From NCBI RefSeq assembly GCF_009377185.1, contig NZ_VJZC01000013.1, positions 1 through 55,878 of the forward strand: a stretch of DNA of 55,878 bases, read 5' to 3'. The translations under genes were made by a program, and so were the position numbers. The DNA comes from Streptomyces spongiae. GTDB lineage: Bacteria; Actinomycetota; Actinomycetes; Streptomycetales; Streptomycetaceae. The notes under the pieces are model-generated. The model was not told the origin of the DNA and searched no databases. It saw only the letters and a program-made list of their open reading frames with translations. Positions within the stretch are counted from its first letter, which is position 1; each line of letters starts with the position of its first letter. Shown here in pieces: positions 24,826-33,084 of this stretch.

Positions 24826-26685
24826 ATGGGAACTCCTGAATCGCGTGACGCAACGCCGAGCAAGGGCTCGGTACTCCTCGCACTTCGCTACTACGGACGG
24901 GAGCTGGCCCGGCTCCGGCGGCTGACGGTCCCCGGGATGCTGCTGCCGGCGCTGGGCAACATCGGCATCTACTACATCGCGCCGCTGGTCGTCGCGAAGC
25001 TCGTCGGACGCATCGCCGGCAACACCGGTGCCACCGTCGGCTCGGCACTGCCGTACGTCTTGAGCTTCGCCGGAGTCCTGCTGTTCGCGGAAGCGGTGTG
25101 GCGCGTCGGCCTGCACTGTCTGAACCGGCTCGACGCCCTCGGTATCGAGCACCTGTACGTGATCGGCATGGACGAACTGTTCGCCAAGGACGCCACGTTC
25201 TTCCACGACAACTTCGCCGGATCGCTGACCAAGCGGGTCCTGAGCTTCGCCTCCCGCTTCGAGCCGTTCGTCGACACACTGACGTTCTCGGTCGTGGGCA
25301 ACTTCGTGCCGCTGCTGTTCGGCGCGGTCGTGCTGTGGCGCTACGAACCGCTGCTCGTCGTCGGGCTCCTGGTGATGATCGCGGTGACGGCGCTGTGCGT
25401 GGTGCCCCTCATCCGTCGCCGCCAGGCACTCGTCGCCCAGCGCGAGGCGGCGATCGCCCGGGTGTCGGGCCATGTCGCCGACAGCCTGATGAACATGGAC
25501 ACGGTCCGGGCGTTCGCCGCCGAGGACCGCGAGGCCGCGGAGCACCGGTCGCGTGTCGCGGAGTCGCGGCGGCTCTCACTCAGGTCGTGGGACTACGGCA
25601 ACCTGCGCATCGACACCCTGGTCGCGCCGATGTCCGTGCTGACCAACGTCCTGGGCCTGCTGCTCGCGGTCACGCTCGGCGGCGGCGGGCACGGCGTGGA
25701 GGCGGTCGTGGTCGCCTTCACGTACTACACCAACGCGACCCGGATCATGTTCGAGTTCAACCAGATCTACCGTCGCATGGAGGGCTCGATGACGGAGGCC
25801 GCGCAGTTCACCGAACTGCTGCTGGAGTCGCCGACCGTGCTCGATCCCGCGTCGCCGGAGCCGCTGCGGCCCCGCGCGGCCGATGTCCGCTTCGAGGACG
25901 TGACCTTCGCCCACGCGGGCGCGGAGCCGCTCTTCGAGGGGCTCGACCTGATGGTGCCCAGCGGGTCGAAGATCGGTCTCGTCGGCCGCTCCGGCGGTGG
26001 CAAGACCACGCTCTCCCGGCTGTTACTGCGGATGACGGACATCGACTCCGGCCGCATCCTGATCGGAGGTCAGGACATCAGCAGACTGCGCCAGGCGGAC
26101 CTGCGCAGTCTGATCGCCTACGTACCGCAGGACCCGGCGATGTTCCACCGCACGCTGCGGGACAACATCGCGTTCGCCCGGCCGGACGCCACCGAAGCCG
26201 AGATCCGCCGAGCCGCCGAGGCGGCGCACGTCACGGAGTTCGCCGATGTGCTGCCGCTCGGCTTCGACACCATGGTGGGAGAGCGCGGGATCAAGCTGTC
26301 CGGCGGACAGCGCCAGCGGGTCGCCCTCGCCCGGGCGATCCTCCGCGACGCGCCGATCCTGCTGCTCGACGAGGCCACCAGCGCCCTGGACTCCGAGAGC
26401 GAGCTCCTCGTCCAGGAGGCGCTGTGGCGGCTCATGGAGGGGCGGACGGCGCTCGTGGTGGCGCACCGGCTGAGCACGGTCGCCACCATGGACCAGCTCG
26501 TCGTCCTCGACCGCGGACGGATCATCGAGCAGGGCACGCACCAGGAACTGCTCGCCTCGGAGGGCGCCTACGCGAAGCTGTGGCAGCACCAGTCGGGTGG
26601 CTTCCTCGACGACAGCTCCCTCAAGGGCGGCCCCGTCGAGGACAGCCTCCTCGACGACAGCTCCGCGCCGGCCGACCTGCACTGA
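24826..26685 (+). CDS. ABC exporter, fused membrane and ATPase domains
   Basis: The 619-residue half-transporter has a type-1 exporter membrane domain (about 20-330, six helices) and a nucleotide-binding domain (about 350-590): Walker A GRSGGGKTTL near 386, signature LSGGQRQRVALARAI near 491, Walker B ILLLDEATSALD near 511, and the switch His in VVAHRLSTV. It must dimerise to export a lipid, peptide or drug. The acidic Asp/Ser-rich tail (DDSSLKGG and similar) is unusual. The ATG at 24826 follows AGGA. It stands alone between a leader hairpin and a strong terminator. The cargo is unknown. Confidence 0.92.
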   Translation: MGTPESRDATPSKGSVLLALRYYGRELARLRRLTVPGMLLPALGNIGIYYIAPLVVAKLVGRIAGNTGATVGSALPYVLSFAGVLLFAEAVWRVGLHCLNRLDALGIEHLYVIGMDELFAKDATFFHDNFAGSLTKRVLSFASRFEPFVDTLTFSVVGNFVPLLFGAVVLWRYEPLLVVGLLVMIAVTALCVVPLIRRRQALVAQREAAIARVSGHVADSLMNMDTVRAFAAEDREAAEHRSRVAESRRLSLRSWDYGNLRIDTLVAPMSVLTNVLGLLLAVTLGGGGHGVEAVVVAFTYYTNATRIMFEFNQIYRRMEGSMTEAAQFTELLLESPTVLDPASPEPLRPRAADVRFEDVTFAHAGAEPLFEGLDLMVPSGSKIGLVGRSGGGKTTLSRLLLRMTDIDSGRILIGGQDISRLRQADLRSLIAYVPQDPAMFHRTLRDNIAFARPDATEAEIRRAAEAAHVTEFADVLPLGFDTMVGERGIKLSGGQRQRVALARAILRDAPILLLDEATSALDSESELLVQEALWRLMEGRTALVVAHRLSTVATMDQLVVLDRGRIIEQGTHQELLASEGAYAKLWQHQSGGFLDDSSLKGGPVEDSLLDDSSAPADLH

Positions 26686-26689
26686 ACAC

Positions 26690-26726
26690 GGACCCGGGCG
26701 GCAGTCATGTGCTGCCGCCCGGGTCC
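26690..26726. terminator. Strong bidirectional terminator
   Basis: GGACCCGGGCGGCAG (26690-26704) pairs perfectly over 15 bp with CTGCCGCCCGGGTCC (26712-26726), leaving a 7-nt loop. It starts five bases after the exporter stop and lies 51 bp beyond the end of the convergent beta-helix gene, so it probably stops transcription from both sides. Confidence 0.85.
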
Positions 26727-26735
26727 GCCCGTGTC

Positions 26736-26785
26736 GATCGCCGCTGATCGCCGCCGATCAGTGCCAATCAGTGCCGATCAGTTCC
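26736..26785. repeat. Tandem 10-bp repeat at the end of the beta-helix gene
   Basis: Five consecutive 10-bp units occur with the pattern RATCRSYKYC: GATCGCCGCT, GATCGCCGCC, GATCAGTGCC, AATCAGTGCC, GATCAGTTCC. The last unit covers the stop codon of the convergent beta-helix gene (stop at 26778-26780). It looks like slippage-derived DNA between the terminator and the gene end. Confidence 0.8.
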
Positions 26786-29444
26786 GGATCGTCAGCCAGT
26801 CCAGCGCGGCCACCTGCCGTCCGCCCTCCGCCACCAGGTAGAGGTCGTGGCTACCGGTGACCTCACGCTTCAGCCGCACCGACTGCTCCCGCCAGTCGCC
26901 GTCGTCGTCGGCCCGGACGGGTACCACCCCGACCAGCGGACCGTCCGGCGCGTCCAGGCGCAGCTGGAGCGAGCAGGTGCGCGCGCAGGAGGACTCGCTG
27001 CGTACGGTCAGCCGGTCTCCGGCGAGGTTCACCTTGCGGAAGCCCACCCAGTCGCCCGAGCCGAGCACCCCGGTGGCGGCCGTGCCGCGCTCCACGCCGC
27101 GTACGGCGATGGCCTGTTCGGCCTGGAGCGTGGAGGCGGCGTCGGGGCCGTCGCCGTACAGGCGCAGGTCGTTGACGACCCACGGGACCGGCCCGCTCGC
27201 GGTGAGCGTGATCCTCAGGTAGCGGGCCGTGGTCTGCCGGGGGAACACCGCGTCCTGGGTGAAGGAGCGGCCGGAGTCCTCGGCGAGCGGCTCGCCCCAG
27301 TGCGTGCCGTCGCGGCTGACCGAGACGGAGAACCCGTACGGCTGGCCACTGGTGTCGCGTCCGGCGTCGAGCGAGAGCCGGCCGAAGGTCTTGGACTCAC
27401 CGAGGTCGACGGTCAGGTACTGGCCCGGGGACTGTGGACTCGCCGCCGTCCAGCGGGTGTTGATGTCTCCGTCGGTGACGGCGGAGGCGTCGGTACCGTC
27501 GCTCGCGGTCGCCGTCCAGGTGCCGTGCCGGACGCGCTGCCGGCAGCCGGGGAGGTTGCAGCCCGTCGACCAGATCGGTGCGCCGTACTCGTACGCGCCC
27601 TGGTCGGGGCCCGCGCCCCGGATGTCGGTCGTGATGCCGTCGATCGTCTCGCCGGCGTCGATGGCGGGGGAGTCGGCCGTGAGCCACAGTTCGCCGTTCA
27701 CGGCGTCCGTGTAGCCGGGCTGTTCGCTGATCAGGTTGGAGCGGACCACCGGCAGCGGGTCGCCGGTCTGGGTGGCGCTGATCGGTTTCGGGCCGATGAT
27801 GTTGCTGATGTACGAGCCGGAGGCGTCCGTCGCGCCGCTGAGCAGCACCGAGTTGCCGTTGATGCCCACGCCGTAGCTGGAGTTGTGGTCCTCGTTGGCG
27901 ATGCTCGGTCCGGTGTGTCCGTTGAAGAAGGTGCCCCGGGTGCCGGTGTTCCAGGCGACGTTGTGGTGCAGCCGGAAGTGGCCCGAGTAGTTGTCGACGT
28001 AGAAGCCGACCTGGCCGTCCGCGTCGTGCGAGGTGTTGTGGTCGATGGAGGTGCCGGTGCCGTTCAGGCTGCAGCACACGTAGAAGGGGGAGCCGTCGCG
28101 TGATGTGCGCATCGCTTCGGAGAGGTCGTTGTAGGCGATGCGGTTGTCGTGGAACTCGGGGCCGTTGAGCTGCCAGGCGGTGTCGATGGAGCCGCGTCCC
28201 GTGCGCCGGACCGTGTTGTGGGTGACCGTGTGGCCGTTGCCGTTGACCTCGATGCCGGGTGTGTAGCTGCCCATCCAGCCGACGTCGTGGATGTAGTTGT
28301 TGGTGATGGTGTTGCCGGTGCCGCGCAGCAGGACACCGTCCCCGGCCGACTGGGAGATCTCGCTGTTCTTCAGGGTGTTGCCGGTGCCGAGGATCTGCAC
28401 GCCCGAGTCGAGGATCCGGGAGGCGACGATGTTGCCTTCGAAGGGCGGGATCGCCAGGTCACTGTCCGGCGGCATGGGCAGGGTCGAGAACTCCGAGATG
28501 TAGGTGGCGCGCAGCCGGTCGACCGTGACTCCCGTGCTGTCGTTGCCCGTTCGCAGGGAGGTGCCCCAGAGGTTCAGTCCGCGCACGGTGACGTACGAGC
28601 TCTTGCTCAGGTCGACGCCCCAGAGCCGGTGCTTGGCGGTCACCGTGTGTCCGTCGATGCCGCCCTTCGGCGGGACCATGTACAGCCGCTTCGCGCTCTC
28701 GTCGTAGTACCACTCGCCCGGCTGATCCAGGGCGGCCTTGGAGCCGACGAGGTAGTAGTTGCGGTAGTTCTGGTTGCCCATGCACAGCGGAGGGCAGCGG
28801 TAGTTGCCGCCCTTGAAGTCCAGCTTGCCGGACGCGGTGGCGGTGACCGTGCCGGTCTGCTGGGCCCACGGGTTGGAGCCCGCCCACAGGTGCACGGTGG
28901 CGCCGGTCCAGTCGGCGTCCGGCAGGTCGGGGTCGTCGATGTGCTGGTCGGTGGAGGTGGCGCCGGCCTCGGCCCAGGTGGTGTTCAGCGGATCGGGTCC
29001 GGAGTTGGGCCAACGGCCTTCCTCCGCACGGTCGTCGTCCATGAACAGCGCGTTGAAGTCCGGGTCGAGGGGCAGGTCGGTGTCGGCGGCGACCAGGCCG
29101 TCGCCGGCGTCCTTCCAGCCGGTCACCCGCTCGGTGCCGTCGACGGTCACCGGGCCGTCGCCGTACGCGGCGAGGGTGATCGGCGCGTCCTTGGCGCCGG
29201 AGGGCGGGGTCACCTGCTCGCGGTAGGTGCCGCGATGGATCAGACAGGTGTCGCCCGGGCGGACCCGTGAGAGGCAGTCGCCGATGGTGCGCAAGGGGCT
29301 CGCCTGGGAGCCGGACGCCCGGTCGCTGCCCGAGGGGGCCACGTGGTAGGTGCGGCCGGGGCCCGCCGCCTGGGCCTGGCCCTGGACGGGGAAGGCCAAC
29401 AGCGCTGTCGCAGCGGCCAGTACGGATAGGTGTCTCAGTCTCAT
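26778..29444 (-). CDS. Secreted right-handed beta-helix protein with discoidin and carbohydrate-binding-like domains
   Basis: The 888-residue protein starts with a Sec signal peptide (cleavage near QAQAA, about residue 27). A right-handed parallel beta-helix fills about 30-620 with many short N/G-rich turns (GNTLKNSEISQSAGDGVLL, NTITNNYIHDVGWMGS), a fold shared by pectate lyases, rhamnogalacturonases and other polysaccharide enzymes. An F5/8 type C (discoidin) domain follows (about 645-775), then a CBM6-like domain (about 785-888). It is probably an exported polysaccharide lyase or hydrolase. Catalytic residues are not certain. It ends the minus-strand importer operon and is coupled to the DUF2264 gene through repeated ATGA junctions. 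Confidence 0.85.
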   Translation of the reverse strand: MRLRHLSVLAAATALLAFPVQGQAQAAGPGRTYHVAPSGSDRASGSQASPLRTIGDCLSRVRPGDTCLIHRGTYREQVTPPSGAKDAPITLAAYGDGPVTVDGTERVTGWKDAGDGLVAADTDLPLDPDFNALFMDDDRAEEGRWPNSGPDPLNTTWAEAGATSTDQHIDDPDLPDADWTGATVHLWAGSNPWAQQTGTVTATASGKLDFKGGNYRCPPLCMGNQNYRNYYLVGSKAALDQPGEWYYDESAKRLYMVPPKGGIDGHTVTAKHRLWGVDLSKSSYVTVRGLNLWGTSLRTGNDSTGVTVDRLRATYISEFSTLPMPPDSDLAIPPFEGNIVASRILDSGVQILGTGNTLKNSEISQSAGDGVLLRGTGNTITNNYIHDVGWMGSYTPGIEVNGNGHTVTHNTVRRTGRGSIDTAWQLNGPEFHDNRIAYNDLSEAMRTSRDGSPFYVCCSLNGTGTSIDHNTSHDADGQVGFYVDNYSGHFRLHHNVAWNTGTRGTFFNGHTGPSIANEDHNSSYGVGINGNSVLLSGATDASGSYISNIIGPKPISATQTGDPLPVVRSNLISEQPGYTDAVNGELWLTADSPAIDAGETIDGITTDIRGAGPDQGAYEYGAPIWSTGCNLPGCRQRVRHGTWTATASDGTDASAVTDGDINTRWTAASPQSPGQYLTVDLGESKTFGRLSLDAGRDTSGQPYGFSVSVSRDGTHWGEPLAEDSGRSFTQDAVFPRQTTARYLRITLTASGPVPWVVNDLRLYGDGPDAASTLQAEQAIAVRGVERGTAATGVLGSGDWVGFRKVNLAGDRLTVRSESSCARTCSLQLRLDAPDGPLVGVVPVRADDDGDWREQSVRLKREVTGSHDLYLVAEGGRQVAALDWLTIRN

Positions 29445-29519
29445 GTCCCGCCTCCGGTCGTCGTCATGTCCCGTCCGGTCGTCCTCATGCCGCGCCTCCG
29501 GTCGTCCTCATGTCCCGCC
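29441..29519 (-). repeat. Tandem repeat of a translation-coupling element with two micro-ORFs
   Basis: On the minus strand, units of 21-23 bases reading about ATGAGGACGACCGGAGGCG are repeated three times between the DUF2264 stop and the beta-helix start, each followed by a purine-rich ribosome-like site. The DUF2264 TGA overlaps the ATG at 29511 (ATGA). That ATG opens an 8-codon peptide whose TGA overlaps the ATG at 29488, which opens a 15-codon peptide whose TGA overlaps the beta-helix ATG at 29444. All three junctions are ATGA, so ribosomes could pass from gene to gene by termination-reinitiation. Confidence 0.8.
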
Positions 29520-31259
29520 TCCATTGGTCGGGGGTCGCCGCCAGGCCGCCTCGGTGTCGGGTCCGCCGGGAGCGCCCAGCACCGCACAGCGCAACCAGTG
29601 CTCGCCGGGCGGGAGTTGACCCGTCAGGGCAGGAAGTGCCGTGCGCCGGGCGAGGACGTTCGTGCCGGGCAGGCAGTCCACGACCTCGCCCTCGCGCAGG
29701 CCGTCGAGGTCCCGCAGTCCGCTGAACCCCGCCCGGGCCGACACACGGGCGTACCCCGTCCCGGCCGACCGCTCCGCGCTCATATCGCGGCCCACGCCCG
29801 CGTCACGGTCCACGGCGAAGGCGCCCTCCGCCGTGTGCAGCGCACGGTCGGTCCGGACGCGGTGCGTGCGCAGATGCCAGGGCGGGGCGGCCGTCAGCCA
29901 GGTGGTGATCTCCACGTCCGGCCAGGGCCGCCAGGTGCAGCGGATCGTGTCGCCGTTTGCCTCGGGGCCGGCCGGCTCCTCGCGCACCCGGTAGTGCGCC
30001 CCGCCGTCGTCGCTCAGCGCCAGCATCGAGTCGTACGCGCCCTGCGCGAGCCCCAGCGAGCCGTTCGGGAGGCTGAAGCCGAAGCGGGACGAGTACGCGA
30101 ACTTGGCGTACTTCTCCGCCCCATGGCGCACCCAGGCATGGTGCTGGCGCCCGGCGAGCAGCGTGACGTCGCCGGAAGCGCGCATCAGCACCGCGCCCGC
30201 GTGCGGCTGGGCGCTGACGGCGGGCAGGGAGGGAGCCGGCTCCTCCGCCGCCGTCCAGAACGCGTGATCGTCCGGCAGCGCGAGCGGCAGGAACGCCTTC
30301 AACGACCAGTACGGGGAGCCGGGCGCGTTGTACTGCTCGGCGAGGGCGGGCTGCGGATAGCCGTAGCCGATGGACAGCAGCCCGTCGGGCCCGCTCACCG
30401 GTCGCCCTTCCCACCAGCGCAGATGCCGCAGCAGATACCCCTTCACCACGCCCCAGGGCAGCGCGTCGACCTCGGCGAAGGGCAGGGCGCCCCAGAAGGC
30501 GGCCTGTGCCCAGCGGTAGGTGAGGCTGCGGCCGTAGGGGACGGCGGCGCCGTCGTCCGCGAACCAGTGCCGGAAGTCGTGGGCGAACCGCGCCGCGCGC
30601 TCACGGAAGCGTTCTCCGTACCCGTCACCGTCCCCTGCGAGCCGGGAGTACAGCAGCCCGTAGAAGTGCATCGCCCACGGCACGTAGTAGTCGCGCCGTT
30701 CGGTGGGGCCGTCGGAGTACCAGCCGTCGCCGAGCCAGAACGTCTCCAGGCGCGCCAGCCGGGCGGCGACCAGCGAGCGGTCGTACGGCACCCCCACTCG
30801 GTGGAGGCCGAGGCCGATCAGCACCGGGAAGAAGTGCCAGTTGTTGTCGGCCGTCTCGCGGGGGAGTGCACTGCGCAACCACCGTGCGAGCCGGTCCCGT
30901 TCGGGGCCGCTCAGCGGGTCCCACCACTGCTCGGGGGCGAGCGCCAGAGCGAAGCCGATGGCTGCCATCTCGACGATGCGCTGGTCGCGGTCGCGGGGCT
31001 CGCCCCAGTACTCGGGATGGGCGGGGTCGCTGCCGTGGGCGAGGCCCCGTAGCCACAACTCCCCATGCGGTACGGCCCCCTTGCCCGCCGCGAGCGGGGC
31101 CAGTCCCCACAACGGGCGGGCGAACGCCTCCAGTTCGGCCGCGGTGTCGTCGTGGATCGCGGTGTTCACGCCGAGGCGTACGCGAGCCCGGCCGGGGCTG
31201 AAGTGCGGCACCACGGGAGCCACCAAGTCCCGTACCCGGTTCTGGAGTTCGGCGCGCAT
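29508..31259 (-). CDS. DUF2264 protein, probable carbohydrate-active enzyme
   Basis: The 583-residue cytoplasmic protein matches the DUF2264 family in length and in helical motifs such as WGEPRDRDQRIVEMAAIGFA, ADNNWHFFPVLIGLGLHRVG and YSDGPTERRDYYVPWAMHFY. The N-terminal about 390 residues look like an alpha/alpha toroid, as in many glycan hydrolases and lyases, and the rest is beta-rich. No enzymatic activity can be assigned from sequence. Its ATG shares one base with the permease stop (TGATG), and it lies in a sugar-importer operon, so it probably processes the imported oligosaccharide. Confidence 0.8.
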   Translation of the reverse strand: MRAELQNRVRDLVAPVVPHFSPGRARVRLGVNTAIHDDTAAELEAFARPLWGLAPLAAGKGAVPHGELWLRGLAHGSDPAHPEYWGEPRDRDQRIVEMAAIGFALALAPEQWWDPLSGPERDRLARWLRSALPRETADNNWHFFPVLIGLGLHRVGVPYDRSLVAARLARLETFWLGDGWYSDGPTERRDYYVPWAMHFYGLLYSRLAGDGDGYGERFRERAARFAHDFRHWFADDGAAVPYGRSLTYRWAQAAFWGALPFAEVDALPWGVVKGYLLRHLRWWEGRPVSGPDGLLSIGYGYPQPALAEQYNAPGSPYWSLKAFLPLALPDDHAFWTAAEEPAPSLPAVSAQPHAGAVLMRASGDVTLLAGRQHHAWVRHGAEKYAKFAYSSRFGFSLPNGSLGLAQGAYDSMLALSDDGGAHYRVREEPAGPEANGDTIRCTWRPWPDVEITTWLTAAPPWHLRTHRVRTDRALHTAEGAFAVDRDAGVGRDMSAERSAGTGYARVSARAGFSGLRDLDGLREGEVVDCLPGTNVLARRTALPALTGQLPPGEHWLRCAVLGAPGGPDTEAAWRRPPTNGGGT

Positions 31260-32137
31260 CAGCCCTTCTCCGCCCCGGCCAGCAGCCCGGTGCGCAGGAA
31301 GCGCTGGGCGAGGACGAAACCGATCATCAGCGGTGCGCACGCCACGAGTCCCGCCAGGGCCGCCTCCGGCTGGTGGATGTCGAGGTCGGCGAAGCCGCTG
31401 GAGTTGTTGACCGCGCCGGTGGACTGGAGCAGGGACATCAGCCCGAGTTGGAGGGTGAAGGTGCGGTCGTCGGAGAGCATCACGAAGGGGAGGAAGAAGT
31501 CGGTCCAGCAGCGCACGAAGCCGAAGAAGGCGATCAGCGCGATCGCGGGCCGCGCCAGCGGGAGCGCCACCGACCAGAACAGCCGCAGCTCGCTCGCGCC
31601 GTCGACGCGCGCGGCGTCCAGCAGACTGTCGGGCAGGTTCGCCTGGAAGTGCAGGAAGGCGAGGTAGACACCGAACGGGTAGAAGGACAGCGGCAGGATC
31701 ACCGCCCAGATCGTGCCCGCGAGGTTCACCGCCGACATCTCCAGGTAGAGCGGCAGGACCAGTGCGGCCGGCGGCAGGATCATCGTCACGATCGAGAGGG
31801 TGAGCAGGGTCCGGCGGCCCGCGAAGTCGTGTTTGGCGAGGACATAGCCCGCGGGCACGCACAGCAGCAGGGCGAGGGCCACGCTCGCCGCCGCGTAGAC
31901 GACGGAGTTGCCGATCCACAGCGTGATCTCGCCGTCGTTGTACGACATCAGATGCGCCCAGGCGTCGCCGACCCGGCCGAGGGAGCCGAAGCCGAGCGGT
32001 GAGCCGGTCGTCAGGTCGTCGGCCGTACGGGTGGGCGCGAGGAGCAGCCACAGCAGCGGCAGTCCGAAGAAGGCTGCCGCGCCGAGCAGGAAGAGGGCGC
32101 GGGCGCCGCGGGACAGAGCAGTCATCGCATCGGTCAT
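31259..32137 (-). CDS. CUT1 sugar ABC transporter permease (MalG-like)
   Basis: The 292-residue membrane protein has six hydrophobic segments and the EAA loop of MalG-type permeases (DAARVDGASELRLFWSVALP), which docks the ATPase. It works as a heterodimer with the permease encoded just upstream (gap 11 bp). An alternative start five codons downstream is possible. No ATPase gene is present in the operon; in Streptomyces the shared MsiK ATPase usually energises CUT1 importers. Confidence 0.92.
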   Translation of the reverse strand: MTDAMTALSRGARALFLLGAAAFFGLPLLWLLLAPTRTADDLTTGSPLGFGSLGRVGDAWAHLMSYNDGEITLWIGNSVVYAAASVALALLLCVPAGYVLAKHDFAGRRTLLTLSIVTMILPPAALVLPLYLEMSAVNLAGTIWAVILPLSFYPFGVYLAFLHFQANLPDSLLDAARVDGASELRLFWSVALPLARPAIALIAFFGFVRCWTDFFLPFVMLSDDRTFTLQLGLMSLLQSTGAVNNSSGFADLDIHQPEAALAGLVACAPLMIGFVLAQRFLRTGLLAGAEKG

Positions 32138-32148
32138 GAAAGGTCATC

Positions 32149-33084
32149 TCACCTGGTGTCCGTGGCGTACATACGGGTGCGGGTGATCACGATCCACGCG
32201 GCCAGCAGTCCGACCGCGAGCATGGTCAGCGACAGTGCGGCGGCCTTGCCGAAGTCGCCGTCCTGGGTGGCGTACACGTAGGCGAGCTGGTTGACGGACC
32301 AGGTGGGGCTGATCTGGCCCGGCGCGCCGGTGGACAGCACGGTGGGCTCGACGAAGACCTGGCTGCCGGAGGCGAAGCTGGAGATCAGCACGAAGGCGAC
32401 GTACGTGCGGACCATCGGCAGCTTGACGTGCCACATGGTCCGCCAGGCCGAGGCGCCGTCGACCTGCGCCGCCTCCAGGACGTCCTTCGGGAGCGCGGTG
32501 AGCGCCCCGTACAGGACGACGATCCAGCCGCCCGCGTGCACCGCGACGCCCATCACGGCGAGGACGGCGACCAGGCTGCCGCCGGAGAGCGCGTCGGTGG
32601 CGGTCTTCACGTCCATGAGCCTCAGCAGCGGTCCGAACGGGCTGCTGTCCGGGCTGACCATGAACAGCCAGAGCAGGGCCGCCGCCGAGCCGGTGACCGC
32701 GCCCGGCAGGTAGTAGACGAGCTGGAGCGCGCCGGTCGCCCTGCCAGGCCGGGCGTGCAGGGTGAAGGCGAGCGAGAGCACGGTCAGCAGCAGGACCGGC
32801 AGCCACAGCAGGAGGTACGTCGTGACGTTGCCCGCCGCCTCGCCGAGCCGGTAGTCGTCGAAGACGGCCGTCCAGTTGCGCCCGCCGGAGAACGAGCCGT
32901 CATGGACGAAGGAGGTCCACAGGGCATAGCCGGCGGGCGCGAGCCCGAAGGCCGCGAGGAACAGGGCGTACGGGCCGACGAGGAGCCATGTGGCGACGGT
33001 ACGTCCCCGGCGCTTCACACGCCGGGGCGCGGCCGGGGACACGGTCTCCACCGCGGGCGGACGGGTCGGTGTCAGGGTTCTCAT
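32149..33084 (-). CDS. CUT1 sugar ABC transporter permease (MalF-like)
   Basis: The 311-residue membrane protein has a basic N-terminus, six hydrophobic segments and the EAA loop EAAQVDGASAWRTMWHVKLP. It forms the transport channel with the MalG-like partner encoded next. Its ATG overlaps the stop of the binding-protein gene by four bases (ATGA), giving tight translational coupling. Confidence 0.92.
   Translation of the reverse strand: MRTLTPTRPPAVETVSPAAPRRVKRRGRTVATWLLVGPYALFLAAFGLAPAGYALWTSFVHDGSFSGGRNWTAVFDDYRLGEAAGNVTTYLLLWLPVLLLTVLSLAFTLHARPGRATGALQLVYYLPGAVTGSAAALLWLFMVSPDSSPFGPLLRLMDVKTATDALSGGSLVAVLAVMGVAVHAGGWIVVLYGALTALPKDVLEAAQVDGASAWRTMWHVKLPMVRTYVAFVLISSFASGSQVFVEPTVLSTGAPGQISPTWSVNQLAYVYATQDGDFGKAAALSLTMLAVGLLAAWIVITRTRMYATDTR

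Noticed and set aside
31260..32147. N-terminal extension of the DUF2264 protein to 879 residues
   Set aside because: The extension reads the permease gene out of frame; the permease frame has an EAA motif and the DUF2264 family starts at 31259.
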